64,000 nt of DNA from Anastrepha obliqua (Eukaryota > Arthropoda > Insecta > Diptera > Tephritidae). Shown here piece by piece: positions 1-10,274 of this stretch (the first letter of the stretch is position 1; every line of letters begins with the position of its first letter). The DNA lies in the NCBI RefSeq assembly GCF_027943255.1, contig NC_072893.1:98587784-98651783 (forward strand), written 5' to 3'. The position numbers and the translations under genes were made by a program. A model generated the notes under the pieces. The model was not told the DNA's origin, did not search any database, and was given only the letters and a program-made list of their open reading frames with translations.

Positions 1-105
1 TTTTCTTATGCTACTGTAGGCATGCTTAGATATATGAATAAAATGATAGAAAAAATACGTATTTTATGAGTCCAAATGATACATACATATTTATAATGGA
101 AACGA

Positions 106-1086
106 TATAGATGCTTTCCATTTCAATTCAACCGAGCTATTCGGGTCATGTTCTTCGATTTCGATGAAACTTAAATATGTTACTCTCTGGTCAAAATTAT
201 GAGACACGTATTTTTTTGTTCGCCCGAAAAAAAATTTTTCAAGAGTTATCGGCAATTTTGTTTTTCGGCTCAAACTCGATTTTTTTTAATTATATAAGAA
301 AATTTTTTTTAAGTGCCCATAACTTAGTCAAATATGAGCCGATTTTAATAATTCTGGATTCAAAATGATCGTAATTACTTACACGAGCGACTTCGTGTAG
401 AAACAATTGCAAACCAGTAGTTGAAAATTTTTTATTTAGCAAAAAAGAAAAAAATGAACCGCTTTTAATAATTTTGGGTTCAAAAGGATCGTCATTACTT
501 ACACGAGCGATTTCATGTAGAAACAGTTGCAAAACAGTTGTTGAAAATTTTTTATTTTGCAAAAAACAAAAAGTGCGAAACAGGTTTTTTACTCAAAAAT
601 TCATTACTCAATAACAACTCATTTTAGCTACTGGGCATTCAGCTTAATTGAAGTTTGAGGTGTCCTCTTGATTTGGAAAAAGTTATAAAAAAAAATACAC
701 TTTTTGAAATATTGAATTTCGAAAAAATTTCAATTTTTTTTCCTTTTTGCTAAATAAAAAATTTTCAACTACTTTTTTGCAATTGTTTCTACATGAAGTC
801 GTTCGTTTAAGTAATTACGATCATTTTGAATCCAAAATTATTAAAATCGGTTCATATTTGACTAAGTTATGGGCATTTAAACAAAATTTTTTCTTATATA
901 ATTAAAAAAAATCGAGCTTGAGCGAAAAAACAAAATTGCCGATAACTCTGAAAAAAAATTTTTTCGGGCGAACAAAAAAATACGTGTCTCATTATTTTGA
1001 CCAGAGAGCAACATATTTAAGTTTCATCGAAATCGAAGAACATGACCCGAATAGCCCGGTTGAATTGAAATGGAAAGCATCTATAG
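106..1086. mobile_element. Long palindromic (foldback-like) repeat element
   Basis: The arms, about 106-455 and 735-1086, are inverted copies of one another; the same peptide-like reading appears on the minus strand at 91-273 and on the plus strand at 918-1151, which is a consequence of the inversion and not of a gene. The outer end of both arms is the word TATAGATGCTTTCC or its complement. A 120-bp direct duplication (336-455 and 456-575) lies at the inner end of the left arm. No transposase is visible, so this is a non-autonomous foldback or a large MITE; target duplications were not found. Confidence 0.7.
336..575. repeat. Tandem duplication, two 120-bp units
   Basis: Unit 1 (336-455) starts GAGCCGATTTTAATAATT and unit 2 (456-575) starts GAACCGCTTTTAATAATT. 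They match through the words TTACACGAGCGA and GTTGAAAATTTTTTATTT, with scattered substitutions. The duplication makes the left arm of the surrounding palindrome longer than the right one and must be younger than the palindrome. Confidence 0.75.
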
Positions 1087-1822
1087 TTAAATTCTGGAGA
1101 AATTTCGATAACAATTTGTATCCTCAACTCAGAGAATTTTCTTATATGTAAGATATTATCAGTTTTTCCTTCCACGTACATTTGCGAACATATTTTTTCT
1201 GATTTTAAATTTAAATTTCTAACCAGAAACTGCCCTAAAATAATATTATTAATATTGAAAACACTACTTTTTGAAGTACATGTTTTTTTTTGCCATGAAT
1301 TTAATTTCTTTTAAAATAAACTACGATTAAGTGCTAATTCAATTGCTTAATTTTTTATTGAAGTTTGCTGTGGAACCAACGATTTTCTTATTTGATTATA
1401 AAAAATATATAAACTAAAATTTTAAATGTATATACTCGTCTATCATAGTGGAGAACAACAGTATTCATTTTTCATTGTTGCCACATTTGGTCTTTAAATT
1501 TTACTCTTTTCACCACTGTGGAGTGCGATTGCTCTATGTTCACCCACGCACTCGCAAAGCCAATTTTGCCGACCTATGTTCTTGTGTAAAATGAGCGGTG
1601 ATGTGGCGGCCGAAATTACTCTCACAATTTTGCTTCGGATGGCCAAAGCTAGTAATCTAACTTCATTGGATGATATGCATATGTTTGAGGTGGTCAATGC
1701 ACTGCATCAGGACGAAGAGCGCTATCATGTTTTGGTTACTATAACCTTCCTAGTGCTATTTGGTCAAAAAGCTTTTCTAATTTCAATGTTAACTCTGAAC
1801 TTGAAGTTCACTTTATTGATTG
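1087..1822. other. Intronic or intergenic stretch with one unassigned ORF
   Basis: AT-rich DNA. The only open frame of note is at 1576-1833 on the plus strand (85 codons). Its middle (from MSGDVAAEITLTILLRMAK to about HQDEERYHVL) has a protein-like composition and is less AT-rich than its surroundings. I do not recognise it; it could be an exon relic or chance. Confidence 0.3.
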
Positions 1823-2367
1823 AGGGTTATTAGTAAGAGCGCTTCAACTTTTGAACTTTTTTGAATAAAACACAAACGGTTTGACTTTTTTAACTAATTT
1901 TTTTTTTATTATCAAGTTTGAACATATGCATTTAAGTATGAAATTCGATTTCTTTTGCATGACCACCGCGTGCACGTTTTACGAAGTCCAATCGTTGAAC
2001 CCAATTTTCGACCACTCTTTTGCATAAATCGGCCGAAATTCCAGCAATTTCGCGTTCAATATTGGCTCTGAGCTCACAAATCGTCGCCGGTTTGTTACTA
2101 TAGACCAATGACTTCACATAACCCCAAAACGGGACGGCTTGTTAAATGGACCGTAAAATGTCCGTAATGCTCCTAAAGTAGCAGCAACAGAACGATTATT
2201 TTCATAAAAAATTTGCACGATTTGCAATCGTTGCTCAAGTATGTAGCGTTCCATGATGAAATGTATACTAACGAAGTTTACAAATGACAAGCGAAAAATA
2301 AAAAATAATGCGTCGTTCGCCCTCTCTATCGGAAAAAAGTTGAAGCGCACCTATTAAATAACCCTAT
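1823..2367 (-). mobile_element. Internally deleted DD41D-type mariner, MITE-like
   Basis: Inverted ends AGGGTTATTA...GCGCTTCAACTTT (1823-1851) and the complement (2338-2367) bound a 545-bp element. On the minus strand it encodes a transposase N-terminus (from about 2254, beginning MERYILEQRLQIVQIFYENN, the first helix-turn-helix) joined to a C-terminus (1932-2117, with VYSNKPATI and the terminal block EIEFHT). The catalytic core with all three aspartates is missing. A non-autonomous deletion derivative of the mariner group that recurs through this window. Confidence 0.75.
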
Positions 2368-2385
2368 ATTTGCAGTACTAATTTA

Positions 2386-3365
2386 CAGGGTGAACGATAT
2401 GAACTGTTACCAACTTCACACTGCTTGTATCTGTAAAACAGCTCATGACATCAACGTCAAAATTGTTCTAATGATAGTTCAATATATTGTTTGCATTTGC
2501 GTCTCAGTTTTGTTTTTCTGTGATGGAATTCAAACGTACTCGTAATAGTGTGATTGCGTTATATTTGGCTGGAAAATCACAACCAGCCATTGTTCGTGAG
2601 CTCACCCACCTCAAAATGAATAAAATGTTTGTGTATCGCACTATAAAACGTAGCATTGCAAAAAAAACCGCAACAACGCCAGAAATGGTTTGGAAAGTGA
2701 AGGCTCGACTTGAACGAAATCCACGTCGAAGTGGAAGAAAAATGGCCTAAGAACTGAAAATATCGCAAGACAGCATTCGACGCATATTGAAAAATGAGCT
2801 CAAGGTCAAGGCTTACAAGTTCCAAAAAGTACACGATCTTTCACCCCAGCAAAAAAAAAGTTCGGTGCGAAAGAGCAAAGGAGTTGCTGCGCTTGCACGA
2901 ACGTGGCGAATTTCCTAACATTGTGTTTTCTGATGAAAAAAATTTCCCAATTGAGCAGTTCACAAACACTCAAAACGATCGTGTTTACTTGACCGAACGC
3001 TCATCCGAGAATTTGAGCCTACGTATGTATGGCCACTCGAAGCAATTTCCCATCGCAAGTAATTGTTTGGGCCGCAGTGACCGCTGATGGACGCTCTTCA
3101 ATCGTTTTTATCGAGCCTGGTGTCAAAGTGAATGCGATTTATTATCGGGAAAATGTTTCGCTTTAGAGCCGTGGACACGCAAACATTTCGGTCGTAGACC
3201 ATGGACGTTCCAACAGGACTCGGCTCATAAAGCTCGTGTGAACCAAGAATGGTTATAAAATCATGTTCCACACTTCATTTCGTCCACACAATGACTTTCG
3301 AATTCGCCAGACGCAAATCCGATGGACTATTCCATCTGGTCCATTTTGGTGCCAGAGAACGTTAA
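2386..3365 (+). pseudogene. Degenerate DD37D (maT-like) mariner transposase
   Basis: A TA followed by CAGGGTGAACGATATG opens the element. Translation gives an N-terminal helix-turn-helix (2523-2750, MEFKRTRNSVIALYLAGKS) and, in shifted frames, IVFSDEK (first catalytic Asp), FQQDSAHKARVN (second Asp) and NSPDANPMDYS (third Asp). Spacing between the last two is 35 residues as read, with two residues apparently lost from the usual SAPSHKA motif, which fits DD37D. In-frame stops, frameshifts and a missing 3' end make it inactive. Confidence 0.75.
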
Positions 3366-4115
3366 TGTATAGAGAAGTCTCACGAGGTATGAATAGTGTG
3401 AATTGTCAAAACTGAAGTGAAACCGCGAAGACTTTTTCACCTCGCTTAACTCGACAGCGGGAACTTCTTAACAGAGCTGATTACAATGAATTATGTACGA
3501 GTACATTGGTTCTGTTCAGTTTTTGGTTTCTGTATGAAACCAAATTGACGAATGCCAACGGCATTTTTCAAGGCATTTGCTTTTGCATTTCTATGTTCCT
3601 TTGATAAACGAAAATTTTTTCAATTCATATTTTCAAACAAATACAATGCCAAATAAATATTTGAATTGTGCGCCAACATTTAAAATCAAAGTAACTTTGA
3701 TGTTTGTTGATTTAATTTAAAAAGAAGAATTTAAACAAAATACATTATAAAACGACCTCACATTTTGTTGTGTGCGTTTTAGTAAATTAAAACTTCATAC
3801 AGATTTGATGAAAATTTTTACTAGTTTTTCGACTCGAATTTAATTTTAGACAAGAATTCAAAGAGCATATTGGTATATTGATGAATATATATGTGTATCA
3901 ATATATGCATATATATAAATATGTTATGTTAGTTCCATTTGTGCAAAAGCGAAAAACGAAATTTTTTTCAGTTTACATATATTACAGGGAATAATATATG
4001 TATGCATTTTATAGATAGTATAAAACTTTGAAATTTAATAAATATAGTGTTGCACGCATATGTATGCACTGAAGCAACATGACCTACCTCACGAGCTTCA
4101 CCTTATCACCTTTCA
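3366..4115. other. AT-rich stretch, no gene seen
   Basis: Contains the tail of the DD37D remnant at its left edge and short TATATG-rich runs near 3880-3920. No convincing reading frame on either strand. Confidence 0.4.
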
Positions 4116-5246
4116 TGCAATAATTAGAGAGTAAATATCGTAATGATCAAACAAATGGCAAAACAATTCTCTTCTGCATAAGCATCTACATATTGGGCGT
4201 ACATGGGCGTATATGCACACTTGATGCCCTAACCTATGTACGTACATACATATGTGTTTTGAAATATACATATATTGATCAAATCAATAAATTCTTTATA
4301 GAAAACGCTTCATTACCAGGCACACAATAAGATGGCATATGCAAATATAAATATGTGAATTTTTTATACATATGCAATACTATGGCACCCAGAATCATGG
4401 CCTAGCGTACATACTTATTTGTATTTTGAACTTCCAGCAAAACAATGCTTATTAGTATACACATAAGAAAGTACATACAACCGCACACACAGGGCCTCTT
4501 TATTCCTCAAAATGCGTATGTCGTTCAAAGCTAAAATTCTCTGCCTAGCGACTACAAGAACAAAATGCATTCATAAGCGCAGGCGTAGCGGCCATCATTC
4601 TAGTTGCCATGGTGCTGAACAGCCTGAAACTGTTCAGCACCGTCGCGACTATTTTGAGCTGTTCAGCTCCATGGCAACAGGCGCAGACGTAGCGGCCATC
4701 ATTCTAGTTGCCATGGTGCTGAACAGCCTAAAATAGTCACAGCCTGAAACTGTTCAGCGCCGTCGCGACTATTTTGAGCTGTTCAGCACCATGGCAACTA
4801 GAATGATGGCCGCTACGTCTGAAACTGTTCAGCGCCGTCGGGACTATTTTGAGCTGTTCAGCACCATGGCAACTAGAATGATGGCCGCTAAGTCTGCGTC
4901 TATGACTTCATTTTGTTCTTGTAGGCGCTAGGCATAGAATTTTAGCTTTGAACGACATACGCATTTTGAGGAATAAAGTGAGTGCCCTGTGTGTGCGATT
5001 GTATGTACATGCATATGTGTATATTAATAAACATTGTTTTGCTTGAATTCAATTCACATATTTATATTTGCATACTATATGCCATCTTCCTGTGTGCCTG
5101 GTAATGAAGCGTTTTATATAAAGATTTTTTTGATTTGATAATTGACATAGTTAGGGCATCAAGTGTGCATATGCAGAAGAAATTGTTTTAGCATTTGCCG
5201 GAATTCGGTCATTCGAATATTTACTCCCTAATTATTGCATTGAGAA
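4116..5246. mobile_element. Foldback element with arms of about 500 bp and internal repeats
   Basis: Outer ends ATGCAATAATTAGAGAG (left) and the complement of CTCCCTAATTATTGCAT (right) match. The match continues inward through GCATATGCACACTTGATGCCC, AAACGCTTCATTACCAGG and TCGTTCAAAGCTAAAATTCT. The core (about 4580-4900) is built from repeated, mutually inverted units with words such as GTTGCCATGGTGCTGAACAG and GACTATTTTGAGCTGTTCAG. This layout is typical of FB-type foldback elements; no coding region is present. It lies in the intron or 5' flank of the sulfotransferase gene. Confidence 0.75.
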
Positions 5247-5362
5247 CCCTTTACATAAGGCCACACGGATACTAATTATATGGTGATACTCTATGATATT
5301 AATATGGATATCAAATGTAAGAACATATGAAAAAGTTGGTTTACTTCTCACAAAGCCAAATA

Positions 5363-5705
5363 CACTGTGTGACAAAAAAAAAATTAAATATACTTTTATG
5401 GAGACCTATGTAGCACAACTTGTGGCTATAGAAAAACTAAAAAAATGGTATAGGAGAAATTTCCAATACACCCCCAAAATCTCATTTTATGGCCATAAAA
5501 CCGTTTTTCAGTAGGTTGATGTGAAGAATCACTCCTAACTTCGCCAATTTCCATCCGATTTCGAATTTGTTTTTTTAGTTCGAAAGAACAAAAACAAGCC
5601 TTTTTGACAGTGTGTTGACAATTTTTCTGAAATGACAACTGACGAGACTGTAGACGGAAGTATTTGGAATTTTTTTATTTTTTCTCTATTTTTTCAACTT
5701 TGGCA
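5363..5705 (+). repeat. Solo terminal repeat of the 14.2-16.3 kb element
   Basis: Begins TA-CACTGTGT and shares with 14174-14420 the words CCAAAATCTCATTTTATGGCC, TTTTTCAGTAGGTTGATGTG and ACTGACGAGACTGTAG. It is cut by the DD41D mariner remnant that begins near 5707. It carries about 80 bp (5385-5460) that the copy at 14174 lacks. Confidence 0.65.
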
Positions 5706-5706
5706 T

Positions 5707-6360
5707 CAGCCAGAAGAATTGCAACAACTACCAATGTATCCAAAAAAGGTTACAGTTTGGTGCGGTTTATGGGCTGATGGTATCATTAGACCGTACTTCT
5801 TCAAAGATGCTGCGAATCGTAACGTAACTGTGAATGGTGAGCGCTACCGTGAAATGATATGCAACTTTTTTTTGCCCAAAATGCAAGAGCTTGACTTGCA
5901 TGACATGTGGTTTCAGCAAGACGGTGCCACATACCACACAGCACGCATAACAATGGACTTGTTGAGAGGCGAGTTCGGTGAACATTTTATTTCACATTCG
6001 GGACCTGTCAATTGGCCACCCAGATCGTGCGATATAACGCCTTTAGATTATTTTTTGTGTGGCTATGTTAAAGCTCATGTCTATTCAGACAAGCCTGCTT
6101 CAATTAACGCATTGGATGACAATATTAAAGCATTTATATGTGAGATACCGGCCGAAACATTGGAAAGAGTATGCCAAAATTGGACTAAGCGGGTGGACAA
6201 TTTGAAGCGCAGTCGCGGTCAACATTTGCATGAAATAGTCTTCAAACATTAAATTATATGGACTGTACCATTGATTTAAATAAAAATGTCATGTATTGTT
6301 CTGAATTTTAAGTGTGTTTTTTTGAAAAACTTTCTTATAACTCTTAATAAATTACCCTTT
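5707..6360 (+). pseudogene. DD41D mariner transposase, C-terminal two thirds
   Basis: From about 5710 to the stop at 6250 the frame reads KVTVWCGLWADGI, WFQQDGATYHTA (second catalytic Asp) and PPRSCDITPLDYFLCGYV (third Asp), with exactly 41 residues between these two aspartates, the signature of the DD41D 'rosa' subfamily. It ends in HLHEIVFKH. The 3' end follows, finishing ATTACCCTT next to TA. The N-terminal DNA-binding part and first Asp are gone, replaced by an unrelated repeat; the long open frame starts inside that repeat at 5632. A closely related C-terminus lies at 63803-64000. Confidence 0.8.
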
Positions 6361-6665
6361 AGTAACATATACGAGCTTGTGCACATTTATATGTACAAGG
6401 CAGATTTGGCTTAATTTATTCACTAGGGGAATCCATTGGGTACACCTTATTTATTTCAAAGATCGAAGGTTAGGTAAAATACCAACGAGGATTTGCACAC
6501 ATATACGAATCATACACTTATATTACCTATTGGATTCATTAGATGAAACGTAAATAGAGGTATCCGCTGCGTATATTTTATTGATTTCATAGGAGGAAAA
6601 CTCATTTATTTTTACTTCTACTATTACATATTACGTTACCAATATTAACAATTTTAATATTTCAG
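6361..6665. other. Intron sequence 5' of the first recognised sulfotransferase exon
   Basis: AT-rich. It ends in a pyrimidine/AT-rich tract and the acceptor TTTAATATTTCAG at 6665. No repeat recognised. Confidence 0.5.
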
Positions 6666-6785
6666 CGGGCACTACAGAAACGAGTAAAAGTGAAACTGAA
6701 TATCGAGTACCTGGGCTGACTGCATTAGCATCCTTTCCTGGAAGCGGTAACACTTGGCTTCGTTACTTATTGCAACAAGCGACAG
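6666..6785 (+). CDS. CG9164-like: WSCD-family sulfotransferase, internal exon with PAPS loop
   Basis: First recognised exon of a gene whose 5' part lies outside the window or was not seen. After a two-base split codon it reads [19 protein letters not shown] and then [18 protein letters not shown]. The SFPGSGNTW stretch is the 5'-phosphosulfate-binding loop of sulfotransferases, which transfer sulfate from PAPS. Flanked by TTTCAG and GTAATT splice sites; the last base G is joined to the next exon to give Gly. WSCD proteins are predicted Golgi type II membrane proteins; the anchor would be upstream. The fly homologue, as I recall it, is about 300 residues, so roughly three quarters is encoded here. 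Confidence 0.85.
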
Positions 6786-7360
6786 GTAATTTTTATAATA
6801 TAAAAGCACATGTTTGCATTAACTGTTTTCTTTTCTCACCGAAAGAAAAAAGAGCATTTGGTAATACAAGGTGTGCACTATAATTATTTACGTTAGTTGA
6901 GTGAACTATGTATTTAGGTTAAGTATTCTGCACGACACCAAAGAACGTAATAGGAATCAATTTGAAAAGTAGTTGAAATTATATGATTTTTGGAAATATG
7001 TGTATTTTCGACGCCTTATCGCTGTCTGCAAATCACTAAACGTCAATGCGTGTGCCAAACAAAATAAATGAATTGTTTTACGGCCGTAGAAGTGAATGTT
7101 TGCACTGACATTGTAATAGGGCCCCGTTACCGGAACGACTCGGAGTTACTTCAACAGCATTCCTTAAAAATGTATGGGGAATATTTTGTGTTGTTATAAC
7201 AACAAGAACAATATTTCCCATTGTTTTCGAAACTACTACTCAATATAATGCACAAAGTAAAATTTGTTCAATTAAAAATGTGCTCGAATGATATATAATA
7301 TTAAATTATTTATTTATGCTAATGGAGCATATCATAAAATATGTATGGAACTAACTAACT
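6786..7360. other. Start of sulfotransferase intron 1
   Basis: Non-coding. At about 7118-7215 it holds a short relic, CCGTTACCGGAACGACTC ... TATGGGGAATATT ... TTATAACAACAAGAAC, which resembles 15255-15374 and looks like the (CAA)-rich 3' end of a LINE. Confidence 0.45.
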
Positions 7361-7631
7361 GGCGGCCGTCGTAGCTGAATGGGTTGGCGCGTGACTACCA
7401 TTCGGAAGTGCGTAGGTTCGAATATTTGTACATGAAAATGAAGAAAACGTTTTTCCTAATAGCGGACACACGTAGGCAGACAATGGCAAATCTCCGAGTT
7501 TATTTCTGCCATGAAAAAGCTCCTCATAAAAAATATCTGCCGTTCGGAGTCGGCTTAAAACAGTAAGTCCCTCGGTCCCCACACCACAAATCGGAGAAGG
7601 TGCTCAGGCAAACATCAAAAAAGGGCGTATA
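7361..7631 (+). mobile_element. SINE copy 1 (tRNA-derived)
   Basis: Head GGCGGCCGTCGTAGCTGAATG with the A-box-like GTAGCTGAATGGG; the B-box region reads GGTTCGAATAT. The body contains TTTCTGCCATGAAAAAGCTC and ends near GGGCGTATACG. Diverged, shorter than copy 9 and without the (TA)n tail. No clear target duplication. Confidence 0.8.
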
Positions 7632-7632
7632 C

Positions 7633-8590
7633 GTTCTGTCAAAAAAGTACCGGGTTTAGCCAATCATCAAAGCACCTTTAAAACGCGTTTGAAGATTCAG
7701 CTCCTTCAGAAAATTCTCCTTAATGGCCTCTATCGACTCAAAGCGGCGTCTGCGGAGTGGCAATTTAAGTTTTGGGAAAAGGAAAAAGTCACAAGGGCCT
7801 AACACTGGTGAATACGGTGGTTGTTCCATAATATTTGTCAAGTTTTTGGTCAAAAAGGTGTTCATAATATGAGCCTTGTGAGACGATGCCGTATCATGGT
7901 GCAAGATCCATGATCCATCTTTCCACAAATTAGGTTGTTTCCTACGCCCTTTCTCTCTCAAACGTCGTATAACTTCCAAAAAATATTCTTTACTTCCCGT
8001 AGAACCATTTGTAACGAATTCCGAGTGCACACCACCAACGTGGCTTTTTGGGTTTCGGCATGTGGGGATAGCGGCATTCAGCCACCTATTGACTGGTTTG
8101 CATGTCAAACTCATATACCCACTTCTCATCACCTGTTACGATGCGCTGGATAAACGTTGAGTCCGAAATCACTTGCTCAAGCATGACTTCAGCCACCTTC
8201 GTCCGATGAATTTTTTGAAAGAAATTCAACTCGAGCAGCCACACGTCTCATGCCCAATTGGTGGTGTAAAATCTTGCTAATTGATTCGTGAGACACGCTA
8301 AGGTCAGGAGCTACCTTCCTCTAAATTAAATGATGGTTTTCCAGCACCATTTCCTTGACTATGTTCACTTTTTTATTCATTGAAAACGTTGATGGGCGAC
8401 CAGTTCGGTGCAAATCCTCCACGCATTCTCGGCCCTCTGCAAAAGCCTTATATCTCTCGTAGACCCATGTTTTTGATAAAGAACACTCGCACAAATACAA
8501 ATGAACAATTCCTGATATTTTTTGACAGAATGTAATATATATAAGTATGATATCCATATATAATAAATTTTTAAACTTGATTTCCCCATA
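7633..8590 (-). pseudogene. DD34D mariner transposase, broken
   Basis: Minus-strand fragments: 8321-8557 (YERYKAFAEGRECVEDLHRTGRPST, the N-terminal DNA-binding domain linker) and 7656-8132 (WILHHDTASSHKA with the second Asp; PPYSPVLGPCDFFLFPKLK with the third). There are 34 residues between the two aspartates, as in classical mariners. A frameshift separates the parts and the canonical SPDLAP motif is altered. One end reads CAAAAAAGTACCGGGT at 7639-7655. Inserted right beside SINE copy 1 in sulfotransferase intron 1. Confidence 0.75.
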
Positions 8591-8626
8591 TTTTCATTTT
8601 CACATCCATATTTATTGCAGAGGCTA

Positions 8627-8963
8627 GGTTAGATTAGCCTGGTCGCCAATAAGACACGCATAGACCTCTTGATTAATAACGATACCAGATAGATACCGAT
8701 CTCTGTGAATACTGAAAGTAGCCATCATGTAGGATGTCAGCGCTTTTGATGAATCTAAGCAGAGCTGGGAGATCCACTTTTCAGACTCCTCAAGACCCTC
8801 AAACAATGGGGCTTCCGGGCATTTTAAACGCGTTTTTAATAACGCCGGACAAACCTACAGAAGGTGTTCTAAAGTTTCCTCTCTGCATTTGTCCGTGTTA
8901 GCAATCGCTATCTTGTACGCATATGCAGCCACTAGATTATGACCTGTTAGCATACCTATAATA
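8627..8963 (-). mobile_element. LINE B, 3' end (R1/LOA-like)
   Basis: Matches the 3' end of LINE A at 17888-18120 (GGTTAG...AGCCTGG, TAGGATGTCAGCGCTTTT, GGCATTTTAAACGCGTTTTTAATAACGCC). On the minus strand this is the 3'-terminal part of a non-LTR retrotransposon. It is separated from the rest of the element (10275 onward) by a complete DD41D mariner inserted at a TA. Confidence 0.7.
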
Positions 8964-10274
8964 CAGGGTGGCTGATGAATTTTGCTACATTAGGAAACTC
9001 AAATAACTTTTTTTTTAGTGTATGGAATTCATTTATTTTTTTTCAAGTTGAAGGTCATTAAATTTTATTAAATGTAGCTTAACTAGTTTTAAAAATAATT
9101 GAATTTAAATGCCCCCCATGCTCGTTGACACAAGTGCGTCATCTTAGTAAAAAGTTGTTCATTGCTGCTTTGAGAGTTGCGACAGGATAGCCGCAATTGT
9201 TGCCCGAATGGATTGTTTTAGTTCATCCAAATTTGTTGGCTTTGTTTTATAAACTTCTTGTTTACATAAACCCCACAAGAAAAAGTCAGGTGCAGTAAGG
9301 TCAGGCGACCTGGGGAGCCAACGAAATTCGGAGTTTCTTGAAATCAGTTTATTGGGAAATTTTCGTCGCAACTCTGTCATAACAGTCTGGGCTATGTGAG
9401 ACGTTGCCCCATCTTGTTGAAACCACACAGAATTGAAAGGAATTCTCTTTCGGCGTAGTTCTGGATAGAAAAATTCTTTCAGCATTTTCAAATAACGGTC
9501 TCCAGTAACCGTAACTGTGTGACCATTTTCTTCAAAAAAATAAGGCCCGACAATACATCGTGAAGAAACCGCACACCACACTGTCACGCGAAGAGGATGC
9601 AATTCCGTCTCGTGGAGTATCTGTGGGTTAGAAGTACTCCATATTCGACAATTTTGTTTGTTCACATTGCTGTTTAAATCGAAATGGGTCTCATCAGACA
9701 TGAAAAGGCAGTTTAACATGTTTTGGTCTTCTTCCACCATTTGCAGGATCTTCTGGCAAAATTCCAAGCGGATCGGCAAGTCTGCTGCATTCAGTTTGTT
9801 AACCATTTGAATTTTGTAGGGAAATAAGTCTAAATCTTTGTGCATTATTGTTTGCAAAGACTGTCGGCTGACACCAAGTTGAGCAGATAAGCTTCTTGTT
9901 GAAACCCTTGGATTGCTTTGTATAGCTGCAGCTACAGCAGCGATCGTTTCCTCCGTCCGAACTGGTGGGTTTCGATGATAAGGCCTTCTTGCGACTGTTC
10001 CTTGCTCAGCAAAATTATTCACCAGTCTCATTATGGTCCATCTGCTCGGGGGATCGCCGCCAAACATCCGCCTGTACTCTCTCTGTACCAAAACTACGGA
10101 CTCCAGTGCGTGATAGCGGCGCACTATCCGAATTCTTGTTTGCGTGTCCCAGTTATCCATTTTAATAAATTTTAAAGATCAATCTGCAAATTAACACAAA
10201 AATGGAACAGATAACTTAAAAAGAAAAAAAGTTATTCAATTTTTTTTTGGTAGCGGCTTTCATCAGCCACCCTG
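8964..10274 (-). mobile_element. Almost complete DD41D mariner element
   Basis: Both ends are CAGGGTGGCTGATGAA in inverted orientation (16 bp perfect, then weaker to about 25 bp), flanked by TA at 8962-8963 and 10275-10276. Length 1311 bp. It carries a 333-codon transposase frame on the minus strand. The insertion splits LINE B, so this mariner is younger than that LINE, and both lie in intron 1 of the sulfotransferase gene. Confidence 0.9.
9159..10160 (-). CDS. DD41D mariner transposase, frame open except at the C-terminus
   Basis: Cut-and-paste transposase of the Tc1/mariner superfamily. Residues 1-120 form paired helix-turn-helix domains (RRYHALESVVLVQREYR; LSAQLGVSRQSLQTIM). Catalytic aspartates are D156 (FMSDETHF), D250 (WFQQDGATSH) and D292 (LTAPDFFLWG), with 41 residues between the last two. 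The frame stops after ILSQLSKQQ. Downstream a +1 frame carries the expected C-terminal block (NEHGG and a terminal IIFKTS), with one further in-frame stop. So a one-base frameshift and a stop near the end, not decay of the core, break this copy. Confidence 0.85.
   Translation of the reverse strand: MDNWDTQTRIRIVRRYHALESVVLVQREYRRMFGGDPPSRWTIMRLVNNFAEQGTVARRPYHRNPPVRTEETIAAVAAAIQSNPRVSTRSLSAQLGVSRQSLQTIMHKDLDLFPYKIQMVNKLNAADLPIRLEFCQKILQMVEEDQNMLNCLFMSDETHFDLNSNVNKQNCRIWSTSNPQILHETELHPLRVTVWCAVSSRCIVGPYFFEENGHTVTVTGDRYLKMLKEFFYPELRRKRIPFNSVWFQQDGATSHIAQTVMTELRRKFPNKLISRNSEFRWLPRSPDLTAPDFFLWGLCKQEVYKTKPTNLDELKQSIRATIAAILSQLSKQQ

Noticed and set aside
91..273. Protein conserved between 91-273 (minus) and 918-1151 (plus)
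   Set aside because: The apparent conservation is caused by the inverted repeat at DNA level, not by selection on a protein.
5632..5705. N-terminus of the 206-codon mariner frame
   Set aside because: The first 24 or so codons read through the end of an unrelated repeat (shared with 14340-14420); the transposase part begins only near 5710.
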